DNA of 64,000 nucleotides from Papilionanthe hookeriana x Papilionanthe teres (GCA_022702705.1 CM040423.1:113269738-113333737), one strand, 5' to 3'. Numbered from the stretch's first letter, positions 11,608 through 23,428 are shown. The notes: generated from the sequence alone by a model not told the origin. Translations and numbers: made by a program.

Positions 11608-13859
11608 GAAACTATCGGCATATTTTTAGGTTATGTGGTATTTTGAAAAAGGGGGTCGCCTACAGAAGTTGTAGGCGATTTTTTTTTTAGATTTTAAATT
11701 TAATTTTAATGTATATATATATATATAATTTATAAAATAGTATTTGATTTTGAAAATAATTTTAAGTTTAAAAATTTTAATATATGAAATCAAACCGATT
11801 TCACATCCCGAATAGTTTATGTAAACGAGCACTGCACCTCAAACTGTATATTTATCCCGAAGAATAGACACACTGCTTGATGATGAGGCTCGGTTAAATA
11901 AACTAGAAGATTTGTGACATCCGTTTGGCCTGCGAACCAATTTTATAAGCCGACAAGTTCCCCTGCTTAATATAAAGGAATTAAGCAGGGTTTATATTAC
12001 CTGTATTCTTAAATTTCCTTATAACGGCAAGCCCCTATAGTTAATTACATCTTAAATGATGGGAATCATTTAAGAAAACTCTCGATAATGATCAATGGTT
12101 TTGCTCTCAAGAATTTCAAAGTTTAAGGTTTACAAAGGATTGAATTTTGGAATTTCAATAGGGAATGGATCAAATTTGGCACAGTTATTTTCAGGAGTCC
12201 AAAAGAAAAGAAGTAGGAGAAGTTGAGGATCCAAGAAGAATCTTGGCAACTTCCCAAACTATCCTATTATTTGGCTTCGATTTTCAGAAAATTATTTAAT
12301 GTTGCAATCCCGCCAATTTTATTTATTTAGGTCTTATATTTGTATGACATAATCACACGAATAGCCTCGAAGATGTGAGGGTTTATGTCGTACCGAACAA
12401 CTACCTCGGAGTCCTAAGACCGGTTAGGGCTTAATTTGCATAACATGATCATGCAAATGCCTAACGAAAAGTTGAGGATTTAGGTTGCACTAGGCAAGCT
12501 ACCTCGAAGTCCTATGGCTTGGTTATTTAATTCTAAGGAATGTTTAGCTGATGTAGACCCCAGTTTTCTTTGAAGAAGATGGCCGTGCTCCAAGCTCCTT
12601 GTTGTTGTAGAGGTTTAGTTTTAGAAGGTAAAAATCAGGGGATGAGAAAAGTCTCTTAGTTTAGAGAAAATCTTAAAATCCAAGTGTTTTTAATGTTTTA
12701 ATTAGAACAAATCTTAAAGTTGATTATAACAACACTGGTTAAGATCCCACGGTTCCATCATTCCGGCATCATTATTTTTATCGGATTCACTTAGTCCAGA
12801 TGAATTTGCTAAACTCAACTAAATGAGTTCTACACTTTCATTTAGACCGTGGGAAATCCCTTTAGCAACACGTAGGCTACATCATCTGAGGTATTCCCGA
12901 TCGTCCAATGAGATATTTTAATTTAGTTGTAATTGCAGTTTTATTGTTTTGTTTGTGATTAAATTTTGAGTTGTTTTATATTTTGGAATGTTGTGGCGGT
13001 GAATTTTATCTTGTGATGACTTTTAATTTTGTTTTGGTTTCAGTTTTGTGGTTATCCTATAGGTTTTGGTTTTCATGCAACAGTTGTTTTACCATGCAAG
13101 AAAATTAAAATGCAGCACATGTAGGTAAATTGCAACAAAGTAAAAGTGTACCTGGAGGGTCTTCCCGTCATCCCAAGCTACACTTAAAACACATGTTAGA
13201 GCATTTAAACATATTTTTGCAAGAAATACCTAGGTAAAGCTAAGGGAAAGGGTTTTGGTTGTCTACCATAATCCTAATCCTATTGATAATCATTTCCTAT
13301 GACGTCTAGGTTGTTGGTTTGGTTTAAGGATGATTTTCTTCACCAAAGAACAATTAAGTATAATTATTCTTCAAAAACACCCCATCGTATCGAGGAAGTG
13401 TTTAGGACGAATCTTAAACATCTTTTCAATACTTCTGGGATTATTTTGAGTTCAAATGAATCTTATTATACTGGTGAATTAATCATCAAAGGATTTTAAT
13501 ATTTTTTTGTTTCTTGCTCAGTGAACTTAGGACATTTGAATATCTTATGTGTGAAGTGACACTTCACTTGATGCTTCATTTAAGAGTTATAACAATAAAA
13601 GCCTTTTAAGGTCAAAGTAATAAATATTTTAATGATTTAATTTGATTTGATTTAATTATAAAAAATAATTAATGATTATTAAGTTTGGAATAGGGTTCGA
13701 GTTATTTTAGATTTAATTTAAATCTTTATACTTTAAGTGATATTATGTTTCAGATTAACTTTTCATGTTTTAGATTTACTTATATTGAAAAAAGGTGTTG
13801 AAATCTTTCATATGTTTTGATTTGACTCTTAATGATTTCATTTAGGTTTGTTGTTAAGT

Positions 13860-14075
13860 GATGTTAATCTAATTTAATTTAATTTAATTTGATTTTATTT
13901 TATTTAATTTAATTAAAGTTTAATTTTAATTTAATTTAATTTATTTTAATTTTAATTTAATTTTAATTTTAGTTTCAATATTTTAAATTTAATTTATTCA
14001 ATTGTTAAGGTGTTAATTTAATTTAATTTAAACTTTGACTTGACTTAATTTAATTTAATTTAATTTAATTTAACT
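13860..14075. repeat. TTTAA/AATTT pentanucleotide array in LTR
   Basis: Imperfect TTTAA repeats. This is the counterpart of the array at 398-605 in the inverted LTR copy. Confidence 0.75.
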
Positions 14076-15889
14076 CCGAGATTTTAAATTTGATTTTAAT
14101 TATTGGACCATTTAACATTTTAAGCTTTAATGCATTTAAGGATTATCTTCTTTTAATTTTAAATTTATTTAGTTTGGATTATTATTTTAATTTTTTAATT
14201 AAGAACTAAATATTATTGAAGTGACTTATTTAGGTATTTTTAAATTAAAGAATAAATATCCTCTTAATAATATCCATATTTTAATAATCCAAATTTTAAA
14301 TATATTCTTTCCAAAATTTAAATTATTTAATTAACTAGAGTTTCATTTTAATATTTTCTAAGTGTTTAATGGGTTTCTACCCGTTTAATTACCCTAAGTT
14401 TCAATCATCCAAGAGAAAGTTAAAATCAAATATTTTACCCTCCATTTTGATTAAACCTAAAGTTTTAATTAAGGGTTAAAATTCTTTAATTACCTTTATG
14501 CACTTTTAGGCTTATTTATTTCATAACTCACTAAATTGAGCTCAAATAAATTTGAAATTTTTATGTCACCTCACTCACATGTCAATTAAGACATTTGAGG
14601 AGAAAATGTGATTTTTCTGAATTTAATTTATTTATATAATTATTTTTAGTGAAAAATAAGGGTTTTCAATGGAAATTCAACAACATGACCAAGGTAAGGT
14701 TTTTATCGTTAATAAAATTATGGGATGTTCCTAATGACTAGAGGACTACTTGGACCCATTCTAGTGATTTTTTGAATTATATTTAATTTATTATAATTAT
14801 TTTAAATTTTAGAGTATTAACTAATTTTAAAATAAAATAAAAATTGAAAAATAGATTTTATATTTTTCTTAAATTTCTCTGACCTCAAGGAGTCCAGAGA
14901 AACAAATTTTACAATTTTTTTATTTTTCTTTGATTTATTATAATTATTTTAGTGAAAAAGGTTGAAAATTCATTTTTTAATATTAAAAATTACATTAAGC
15001 CTTTAAAATTCAATATCTTATCCTAGGGACTTAGGAAAAAGATTTGGTTTGTTCCTAAGTGATTAGGAGTCAAAATGTGACATTTTTATGATTTTTAATA
15101 TTTTTATGATTTTTATTATTTTGTTAATTATTAAAATATTAAAATATTGTGAAAAATCAACTTTTTTAGAAAATTCCAATTTTAATTTTCCTAAACTCCC
15201 CTGATATCAGAAAAGCTCTAAAACTTTTTTTGTGAATTTTTGAAAAGTATTTTTAGAGTTATGAATTTTTAAAGTTCAATTTTGCTTATGAGGCTTAATC
15301 AATCCATTTGGTGGGGTTAATCAAGTCCAACTGATTTCAAAATTTTATGTAAGGTTCCTCTGACCCTAAAGAGCAATGGAGAATTGTTTTCAAGTCAATT
15401 TGGTGTGTGGTTAACCCTAATTAATATAAATTAAATTTTGGGAGTTTAGGCCAATTAAGGTTATTATGAATGAATTAACTCAAAATATATTTTTCATAGG
15501 GTCCCCTAGTCCTAAGAAACACCACCAAATTTTCCTAGAATTTATTTTACTACATGCTAATTATTGGAATTAGAATACCTAAAATAGTGACATGAACTTG
15601 AAAAGTCAATAACTTTTCATAGAGATGGCCTCTGACCTTGAAAAATTCAAGGAATGTTCCCAAGATCAGAGGCTTCAAAAGTCCTATGGTCTCATGCCAT
15701 GGTAAATTTTCTATGGAAATGGAGAATCAAAATATTGGAAATAGTAAATAAATTATTAAAAATAAAATACTCATCCAATTAACTTGATTTCTTTTCCACA
15801 TTATTCTCCCCTATTCACTGAGCAAGAGTGTATTTTTATTTTATTTTTTTGATTTTTCTATGCAAAGATATGAATTTTTGAAGTTCTGG

Positions 15890-15899
15890 TATTTAAATA
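15890..15899 (-). promoter_or_regulatory. Candidate TATA-like box, OG-1 LTR
   Basis: TATTTAAATA is kept at the same LTR position in all three long copies (also 52345 and 61803) while the flanks vary. It lies next to a GC-rich block. It is self-complementary, so strand is inferred from LTR orientation only. Confidence 0.4.
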
Positions 15900-15934
15900 A
15901 ATCCAAAAAAATCATAATTTTCTACTTATCTGAC

Positions 15935-16145
15935 TCGGCGCCGCGTCACCCTCGTCCAGATCAAAAACCCACGCGTCGCTCCGTGATTCTACGCTGCCAT
16001 CTGAGTCAGTGCTACAGGGGCCCGCCATTCACGTACCATTGCGCTATCCGACTTGATCTCGACCGTCCGCTCGATACAGGCGCGATCCAACGGCTCCTGG
16101 TTATCGTCTCCGACTGGTGTGCACCCGTGACCGTCCACACTAAAA
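15935..16145 (-). other. GC-rich block within OG-1 LTR
   Basis: This is an abrupt rise in G+C in an A/T-rich LTR, with many CpG sites. Equivalent blocks are at 52385-52600 and 61843-62055. It lies upstream (on the sense strand) of the TATTTAAATA box, so it may be part of the promoter. The short ORFs across it are not conserved as proteins. Confidence 0.55.
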
Positions 16146-19094
16146 CCTTAAGATCTCACTCGATTCTCCATGGATTTTTGCGTTCTTATACTCTATCGAT
16201 TCGTCTTGAAAAGACGAACACATCTATATGGTTAAGGTGCATTGAAATCAACTCAAAATAAATAGAAAATCTCCAGGAGCTCGGGAGGAAGAGTGAGTTC
16301 ATACCTTTGCTCAGAGAAGTGAATCTTCGATCTGAGGGCTGTGTGACCTTCGATTGAGTTCAAGCAAGCTCCAGATGAAGTCTCTTGCTCTAGGGAAATG
16401 CCTAGGTACAAAAGTGACCAAGGCCGATCACAAAGCTTGGAGGCTGGAAGCAATGGCTAGCTTGGTGAGGGGGCTTTTGCTGGGGAACTTCTCCTCTTGG
16501 TCTGGTGAAGGTGTAGAGTCAATCAATTTGAAGATTGGCTCACTGTGGTGAAGTGTCCTGGTTTTGGGCTTGAATTTCAACTCCAAAATTGGACTCACAG
16601 AGAGGGCTTTAGGGCTAGATTTCAGTGGGGATTAAGTTCTCTATGTCTGGAGAGGGATCTGGAGTGATTTTGGCAGAGTTTTGGTAAGGTTTGGTTCAAC
16701 ACCCCTTTTGGCCGAGAGGAGGTGGTGCTTAAATAGAGGTGGCTGGAGGGCTCACCAGGGGGGTTTGATGGCTTGGATCAACTGCTCAGGGCAAGGGAAG
16801 AATAGCCATGGTGTTCAATTGGGCTGGGACAACTCAGCAAGGAGAAATTCAAAAATTGGCTCACATGGGTGCTCTCGGCCTGGTGGTTTCCGGCGGCTGT
16901 GGTGGCTGGCCTGCCAGGGTTAAGTCACTGTTGTCATCAGAGGGGTCAGGGGTTGGCAATGGTGCAAGCAATGGAGATTGGCCATGTGTAGGAAGCTTCA
17001 TTCAAAATGGAATGGGGAAGGGGCTCTTTTGGACTCAATTTGGTCATCCTATGGGTTTGGGTTGGGTGCACCTTTCCAAGCTCTGATTTGGGCTGAGGGA
17101 GGTTAGGTGAGTCAGCTAGATTAGTGGGGAGAAGATACTATCCAAGCATGTTTAAGTTTAAACATAGTTTAGGGGTAGCATGAAAAGGTTTAATCACCTT
17201 TAAGAGAATCCTTAAAGAGGCTCCTCCTCTTGCCATTTATAGGATGGTCACATGTCAAACTTCTCATGGCTTCACATGGGGCTTAAGGATGGCTTCATGG
17301 CATCATTTGGGCTTGGGGATGGCTTAGTCAATTTCATTGGAATGGATTTTAGGAATTTTAGCATTTTGATGGCAATTTGGATAAAGCCTAATTTGGAATG
17401 ATTTAATCATAGGTTTCAAACTTTAGGGAATGATTTTATCAAGTGGATGATGAGAAGGAATTGTCATGTGGGCTTTGGATGAATTTTTGGGCTTTTGGGT
17501 TTGGTGGAAGTGGGCTTTTTAAAAGGCTTAAATGGGTGGGCCTTTATATTTCAAAATGGACTTTTGGATGAAGAATTTTGTGAAAGACCATGCCAAATAA
17601 ACTTTGGATTTAGTTTAGGGATGTTTCATGAATGGTTTGGAATCAATTTGGTGTGATTTGGAGTAGAATTGGGTTGAATTTGAGCTTTTTTGGTAAAGGG
17701 GCCAAGGTGGGCCAAATTGGGCTAACTTGGGCTAAGGTTGGGCTAAGGTTGAATTTAGTGTAAAATTAATGTTGAAAATTGTTTATGGGAGTGTTACAAA
17801 GAGTTTTCAACTTTAGTTGGGCTCTAATTTTGGGATTTGGGCCCATTTGGGTTATGTTTGGGCTTAGGTCAATTTAAGGGATTTTGGTTTTGGGTTAGGT
17901 TTGGGTGGAGTTTAGGTTCAAATTTTGGGCAAATCAAGTTAGTGTTTTGTTTATGGGGATGTTAGGAAGGCTTTAGAAAAGATTTGGGGCCAATTGGAGT
18001 TGAATTGGGCTAGGTTTGGGTCATGGGTCAAAATTGGGTCTTAAGCCCCAAATTGGAATTGGGCCCAAATGTTATTCAAATTGGACTTGGATTTGGTCTA
18101 AATTGATATTGGGGATTCTGAATTGAGGTTTAGAATTGAATTGGACCAAAATTGAGGTCAATTGGGGTGGTTTGGTTTGACATTGGGTTCACTTGGGTTA
18201 AAAAATGGGTCAAATTGGGAGTTTTGGTAAAAGTAGGGTAAATTGGCAAAATTGGCCCATGGTGTAGTTGAAAAAAATGAAATTGAGAATATTTGGGATT
18301 TTTTAGAATTTTCTGGGAATTTTTAGAATTTTTGGATTTTTAGGGTAAAAAGGTATTTTGGTAATTTGGGGGGGGGGTTTAGGGGTATTTTTGGAAATTT
18401 TGGTATTTTGGCCAAAGATGGTCAATTTGAAAGGTGGGAAGTGTTTAGGATTAATTTTGAGGAATCTTGGGTAATTTAGGTAATTTTGCAAATTTTGGGT
18501 CATTTCAAGGGTATTTGGTAGGTTTGGTGGGTCCAGGGCCCCGGGGGTCAAAAACGGAAATTTAAAAAAAAAAAAGATTGATCAAGTGTGAGTGAAATGG
18601 AATCATTTTTTTTAGCCATGAAGACATATTAAACCCGTATGAACCATGAGAGGACTCATTTGAGGCACTCACTATGTTGTTCCTAACCCTCTTAGCTAGG
18701 GGCTTAGGAGTTAAGAACCATCCATATGAATTACCTACATGAGTCAGGAAGTCAAGTTGGTTGAGAGTGTGGTTTTAGGACTTGGAATGTGTGTGAGAGT
18801 GTAGTGTATGTGCAAGTCAACCCGCACCAGACCAGGCCATCGAGGGTATTCCTAAGGCCGAAAAGTCTGCAAGGGAACTCATCCTTTAAACCTCCACATT
18901 TGATTTCAACCCTCTAGGTGATTAGGGGTCTACAATCAAGCTTGTGGGGTTTGCATGGAGTTAAGAAGTAGTTTGAATTTCTAAATGGTGGGTTCCATTT
19001 CTAGTCCTCTAAGATTAGTCAAAGGAAAAGCCTAAGGCTAGATCATAAGTACTAAAGAGAGAAGCAAAAGACCTCACCAAAATTGAGGTCAACA

Positions 19095-20330
19095 ACTGTA
19101 AGAGAGTTGGAAGGTAGAGTTCAAGAAGAAATTGAAGTAGAGAAAGAAGAAAATAAAGAACCAATAGAGGATGCTCAGAAAGGTTTGGAAAGACCTATTT
19201 CTCCACCTAAAATTGATATAAAAAAGTTATTACCAACATTTCCTCAGAGACTTTGACAACAAATGTTGGATATGCAATTTTAAAAAATCTTAGAAATTTT
19301 TAAGAAACCTACAATTAATATTCTATTTGCTGAAGCCTTAGAACAAATGTCAAGATATGTGAAGTTTATGAAGGATGTTCTCAATAGAAAAAGGAAGTTT
19401 GATGATGATGAGACTGTTTTGCTTAATAAAGAATGCAGTGCAATAATTCAGAAGAAACTTCTTAAAAAGCTTAAAGATCCTGGTAGCTTCACAATTCCAT
19501 GTGAGATTAGAGAAAGATTTTATGGGAAAGCTTTATGTGATTTAGGTGCAAGCAGTAACCTTATGCCATTATCTATATTTAAAAGACTAGGTTTAGGAGA
19601 AATAACTCTTACTACTATAACTTTGCAGTTATCAGATCGTTCGATAACATATCCTTAAGGAGTTATAGAAGATGTTTTAGTAAAAGTGGATCAATTTATT
19701 TTTCCTTTTGATTTCATTGTCCTTCATATGGTGGAAGATAAAGAGATACCAATTATTTTGAGGAAACCTTTCCTAGCTATAGGAAGAGCAATGATAGATA
19801 TGTAGAAAGGGGAATTAACTATGTATTTTAATGATCAAACTGTGACATTTAATATTTTAAAATTAATGAAATATCCTACAAAAGGTAAATATGATGAATG
19901 TTTTAGAATGGATGTTATGAGATATCTGATTGAATGCCATTCTAAAGCAGCATATGAAAAGAAATCTAAAAGTAAACTGTTGAAACACGAGTAAGAAAAG
20001 GAAACACAATATTTTGAAGATTTTAGTAAGGAAGACTTAAATTATATTCAAGAAAGTTTTGAAGTTTTAGACATGATAAATAAAGATGAATCTATTAGTC
20101 CATCAATTGAAAAACCTCCTGAACTTGAATTGAATTTACTTGAACATTTAAAATATGCCTTTTTAGGTGATTCCTCAACTTTGTCTATTATAATTTCCAA
20201 AAAAATTAACTACATAAGAAAAAAATAATTTTCTTGAAACTTTAAAGAAATATAAGAAAGCGTTTAGATGGACCATAGCTTATATTAAAGGAATCAGTCA
20301 TTCAATCTGTATACATAGAAGTCTTATGGA
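19095..20330 (+). pseudogene. AT-1 gag end, protease and linker, broken
   Basis: The translation begins within the gag-protease linker (TVRELEGR), then reads FAEALEQMSRYVKFMKDVL. The protease has SFTIPCEI and the active-site stretch CDLGASSNLMPLS, then PIILRKPFLAIGRAMIDM. A TAG at 19803-19805 follows, then KGELTM. The linker before RT (DLNYIQESFEVLD, PPELELNLLEHLKYAFLG) matches AT-2 and AT-3. Frames break at 19656 and repeatedly after 20200. It starts abruptly at the OG-1 LTR end. Confidence 0.85.
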
Positions 20331-21728
20331 AGAAAACTGGAAACCCAGTGCTCATCCTTAAAGGAGATTGAATCCTATTATGATAGAAGTTGTTAAGAAA
20401 GAAATTTTAAAGTCGTTAGATGCTGGAATTATCTACCCTATTTTAGATAGTGCATGGGTTAGTCCTATTCACTTTGTTATTAAGAAAGAAGGAGTAATTG
20501 TAACTTTTAATGAAAATAATGAAATTATACTAACAAGACAAGTTACAAGAAGGTAAATATGCATTGATTATAGATAATTAAAACTTGCCACCAAGAAAGA
20601 ACATTTTCCACTACCCTTTCTTAATCAGATGTTGGATAGACTAGCTGGGCGTAAATATTTTTGTTTTCGGATGGATATACTGGTTATCACCAAATACAAT
20701 TTTCTCCTTAGGATGAAGAGAAAATAACATTCACCAGTCCTTATAGTACATTTGCTTTTAGAAGAATACCCTTTGGTTTATGTAATGCCCCAACTACATT
20801 TCAAAGATGTATGATGACATTTTTTTGATTTAATTGAAAAATGAATTGAAGTAATTATGGATGATTTTTTCAATGTTTGGAACTTCATTTGAATCATGTT
20901 TAGAACACCTATCTAGAGTTTTTAAACGATATGAAGAAACAAATCTAGTCTTTAATTGGGAAAAATGCCAATTCATGGTAGCATAAGGAATTATTTTGGG
21001 ACATCAAATTTCAGAAAATGGTATGGAAGTAGGCCCTATAAAAGTTCAAGTATCACTAATTTATCATGCCCAACTAATGTAAGGGAGATTAAGAGTTTCT
21101 TGGGACATGCTGGATTCTACAAGTGTTATATTAAAGACTTTTCAAAAATTGCTAAGCATCCATGCTAGTTATTGGAAAAAAGTTGCCATTTTAAATTTTA
21201 ATGAAGACTGCCTAAAAGCTTTTGCATTATTAACAGAAAAATTAATCCTTTGCACTAGTCATTTTTTCACCAGATTGGGAAAAACCTTTTGAATTAATAT
21301 GTGATGCAAGTGATTATGATATTGAAGCTGTTTTAGGACAGAAACGTGATAAAATTTTCAAAGTAGTCTGCTATGCTGGTAGACCTCTTAATGAAACCCA
21401 AATTAATTATACTACAACTGAAAAATATGTATTAGCTATAGTATATGCTTTTCATAAATTTAGATCATATCTAATTGGAACTAAATGTGTGGTGCATATT
21501 GACCATTCTGCTGTTAAATATTTAATGAAGAAGAATGATGCAAAACCAATACTGATAAGATGGATTCTTCTTTTACAAGAATTTAACTTTAAGATAGTAG
21601 ATAAAAAGGGTGCTGATAATCAAATTGTTGATCGTATGTCCAGGCTTGAAAATGAAAAACCTCTCTCTTCCAATGATGAAATTAATGAACATTTTCGTGA
21701 TGAAAAATTGTTCACTATTAATGAGTAG
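20331..21728 (+). pseudogene. AT-1 reverse transcriptase and RNase H, broken
   Basis: The RT opens NPIMIEVVKKEILKSLDAGI and AWVSPIHFVIKKEG. Frames then shift several times: CIDYR, FPLPFLNQMLDRLAG, MDDFF and FLGHAGFYKCYIKDFSKIAK are each recognisable. RNase H remnants include the Asp-rich LMCDASDY-like block at about 21295 and HIDHSAVKYLMKKNDAKPI at 21489. It ends in an acidic tail at 21728. Far more decayed than the RTs of AT-2 and AT-3. Confidence 0.85.
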
Positions 21729-23020
21729 TGTGTTCCATGGTATGGCGACATTGTAAACTTTATTGTTAGTGACATATTACCCTATGGTTTGACATACCAA
21801 TAGAGGAAGTAATTTTTTTCTGAAGCTAAGACTTATCTTTGGGACGACCCATTTTTATATAAACAAGGAAAGGATCTTATTATACAAATATTTGTACCAT
21901 TAGAATAATCTTATGAAATTATTCAATAATGTCATGATTCTTATTTTAGGGGAGATTTTGGTGTTGATAAAAATGCATATAAAATTCTACAATCTGGGTT
22001 TTATTGGCCTACAAATTTTTAGGATGTTAATGCTTCTATTAAAAATTGTGATCAATGTCGACGTGTGGGCAATATTTCTAGAAGAAATGAGAATCCCCTC
22101 AATTATATGTCAGAAGTTGAAATATTTTTGATGTTTGTGGATTAGATTTCATGGGACCATTTATATCATATTTAGAAAATTTATATATATGTATATATAT
22201 ATATATATATTGTTAGTAGTGGACTATGTATCTAAATATATACAAGCTGTTTATTTACCTCAATGTGATGCTCAAATTGTTGCAAAATTTTTAATAAAGA
22301 ACATATTTAATAGATTTAGAATGCAAAGAGTAATCATAACTGATGCAGGAAGTCATTTTAAAAATGAAATTATGAAGAAATTAGTAAGGAAATATCATAT
22401 CATCCATAAAATTGCTACTGCTTATCGTCCTCAGACAAGTGGTTCGGTTGAATTATCCAACCGTGAAATTAAAATAATTTTGAAAAAATCTATTAATCAA
22501 AACAAAAAAGATTGGTCAATCAAACTGGATTTTGCTTTGTGGGTTTAGAGAACTACATATAGAACTTCTATAGGAATGTCCCCATACAAGACAATTTTTG
22601 GAAAAGCTTGTCGTTTATCAGTTGAACTTGAGCATAAAGCTTATTGGGCTATTAAAGATTTCAAATATAATTTAAAGGATCTTTGGTGAGAAAAGATTAT
22701 TGCAATTAAATGAGCTTGATGAGATAATGAATGAATCTTATGAAAGTGCTAAGATATATAAAGAAAAGACGAAGATGTGGCATGATCTTAAGATTTTGAA
22801 TAAAAATATTGAGCCAAGACAACAAGTTTTGCTATATAATGCTAGATTAAGATTATTTGTTGGAAAATTTAAGTCCAGGTGGATGGGCCCATTTATTGTA
22901 ATGAATGTTTATCCCATGGAGCTGTGGATATTAATGAACCTAAAACTGAGCAAATATTTAAAGTAAATGGTCATAGAATGAAACCTTATTTCTTAGACTC
23001 AAACTTAATGAAACTTTGAT
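21729..23020 (+). pseudogene. AT-1 integrase, broken, with AT microsatellite
   Basis: Zinc-finger remnants lie at 21940-22080 (DQCRRVGNIS). The core has VVDYVSKYIQAV, the second catalytic Asp in IITDAGSHFKNE and Glu in SVELSNREIK. The C-terminal part has KACRLSVELEHKAYWAIKDF and FKSRWMGPFIV. At 22184-22210 an (AT)n run replaces the residues expected just before the VVDYVSK block, giving an artificial IYIYIYI stretch. Several stops and frameshifts. Confidence 0.85.
22184..22210. repeat. (AT)n microsatellite in AT-1 integrase
   Basis: An AT dinucleotide run with one GT interruption, inside otherwise aligned integrase coding sequence. It probably arose by slippage after the element died. Confidence 0.85.
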
Positions 23021-23060
23021 GTTGGGTCATCCAGAATAAGTACTGGGTATGTCAGGCTTA

Positions 23061-23100
23061 CGACATAAAACCAAGTGCTTTGTGGCGGACAACACATAGT
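23061..23100 (+). other. Conserved post-pol block, AT-1 copy
   Basis: Reads AAAACCAAGTGCTTTGTGG and so on. The same block lies at 41546-41586 in AT-2 and 31246-31286 in AT-3, just after the integrase stop. It is kept although non-coding in all three. Confidence 0.65.
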
Positions 23101-23278
23101 TATCGGTATGCTCTGCTTTAAGATTTTTTTGTGTGTTTAATTTGGTTTGGTGTAAGAATTATATGGTATTAGTTTTCTTATACTATGTTAGTGAATATTA
23201 ATGAGACCTTAATTCATAATTTGTAAGAGTTAAAATGAGAATTCAAAAGTTTCGCAGACTTGTACTGAAATGGGTACT

Positions 23279-23313
23279 AGCAGCTAAGCGCCAGCAGATG
23301 GCGCTTAGCTGCT
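23279..23313. other. Perfect hairpin, 14-bp arms, 7-nt loop
   Basis: The arms AGCAGCTAAGCGCC and GGCGCTTAGCTGCT are exact reverse complements around AGCAGAT. It sits in the AT-1 pol-ORF3a spacer. A 10-mer of one arm (GCTAAGCGCC) recurs at 56004-56013 in the ORF3a-ORF3b spacer of AT-1. Confidence 0.85.
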
Positions 23314-23423
23314 GGAGTTACGAAAAAAATGAAAAATGAGTTTCTAGAAGCCATTATGATGGGGAAGTTGCATGGCATGATATTTAGTGGTTTTTAAATG
23401 TAAGAGGATGATTTTAGACCATC

Positions 23424-23428
23424 TAAAG
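23424..23428 (+). other. AT-2 target site duplication, left (TAAAG)
   Basis: The 5 bp before the AT-2 5' LTR equal the 5 bp after its 3' LTR (48125-48129). This proves AT-2 is one insertion of LTR-A to LTR-D with all between. Confidence 0.9.

Larger units (their letters stand above)
2729..19094 (-). mobile_element. OG-1, degenerate Tat/Ogre-like Ty3/gypsy retrotransposon
   Basis: The order on the minus strand is: 5' LTR (19094 to 11613), PBS (11607-11590), untranslated leader, upstream ORF, gag, protease, RT, RNase H, second RNase H and integrase ending at 2777. The second RNase H between RNase H and integrase, the RT motif YVDD, the very long LTR and the Arg-type PBS place it in the Tat/Ogre group, as known for that lineage. 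Nearly every reading frame has stops or frameshifts, so it cannot act on its own. The 3' LTR is missing. At its right end the element abuts AT-1 within the gag/protease junction, so it probably inserted into AT-1, whose 5' part would then lie left of the window. Confidence 0.88.
11613..19094 (-). repeat. OG-1 5' LTR, about 7.5 kb
   Basis: On the minus strand it starts TGTTGACCTC (19094) and ends GCCGATA (11613), where other copies end GCCGACA. It is colinear with the copies at 48236-55167 and 57571-64000. Content from the PBS side: a short (AT)n at 11711-11727, A/T pentanucleotide arrays at 13860-14075, a TATTTAAATA box at 15890, a GC-rich block at about 15935-16145, a splice-donor-like site near 16308, and a strand-skewed G+T-rich stretch at about 17300-18540 (C+A-rich on the sense strand). 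Short ORFs inside it are not shared intact between the copies, so I call none a gene. The right end abuts AT-1 at ACTGT (19095). Confidence 0.88.
23021..23428 (+). other. AT-1 post-pol spacer, left part
   Basis: Non-coding. It contains the conserved post-pol block (23061-23100) and a 14-bp-arm hairpin (23279-23313). It resumes at 48130 after AT-2. The following ORF3a start is lost, as judged from AT-2. Confidence 0.75.

Noticed and set aside
16354..16551. Small ORF in the OG-1 LTR with a likeness at 62249-62461
   Set aside because: The likeness follows general DNA similarity of LTR copies. The third copy (about 52800) does not keep the frame, and the minus-strand frames are equally alike.
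18303..18551. Pro/Asn-rich ORF (and a like one at 54209-54472)
   Set aside because: It is produced by the C/A-rich sense strand of the LTR (low complexity), with no conserved start or stop.
1..19094. A DNA transposon with very long terminal inverted repeats (1-2728 against 11613-14440)
   Set aside because: The inside is a Ty3/gypsy gag-pol with a PBS next to the right copy, and the same repeats occur elsewhere as single-orientation LTRs. No transposase was seen.
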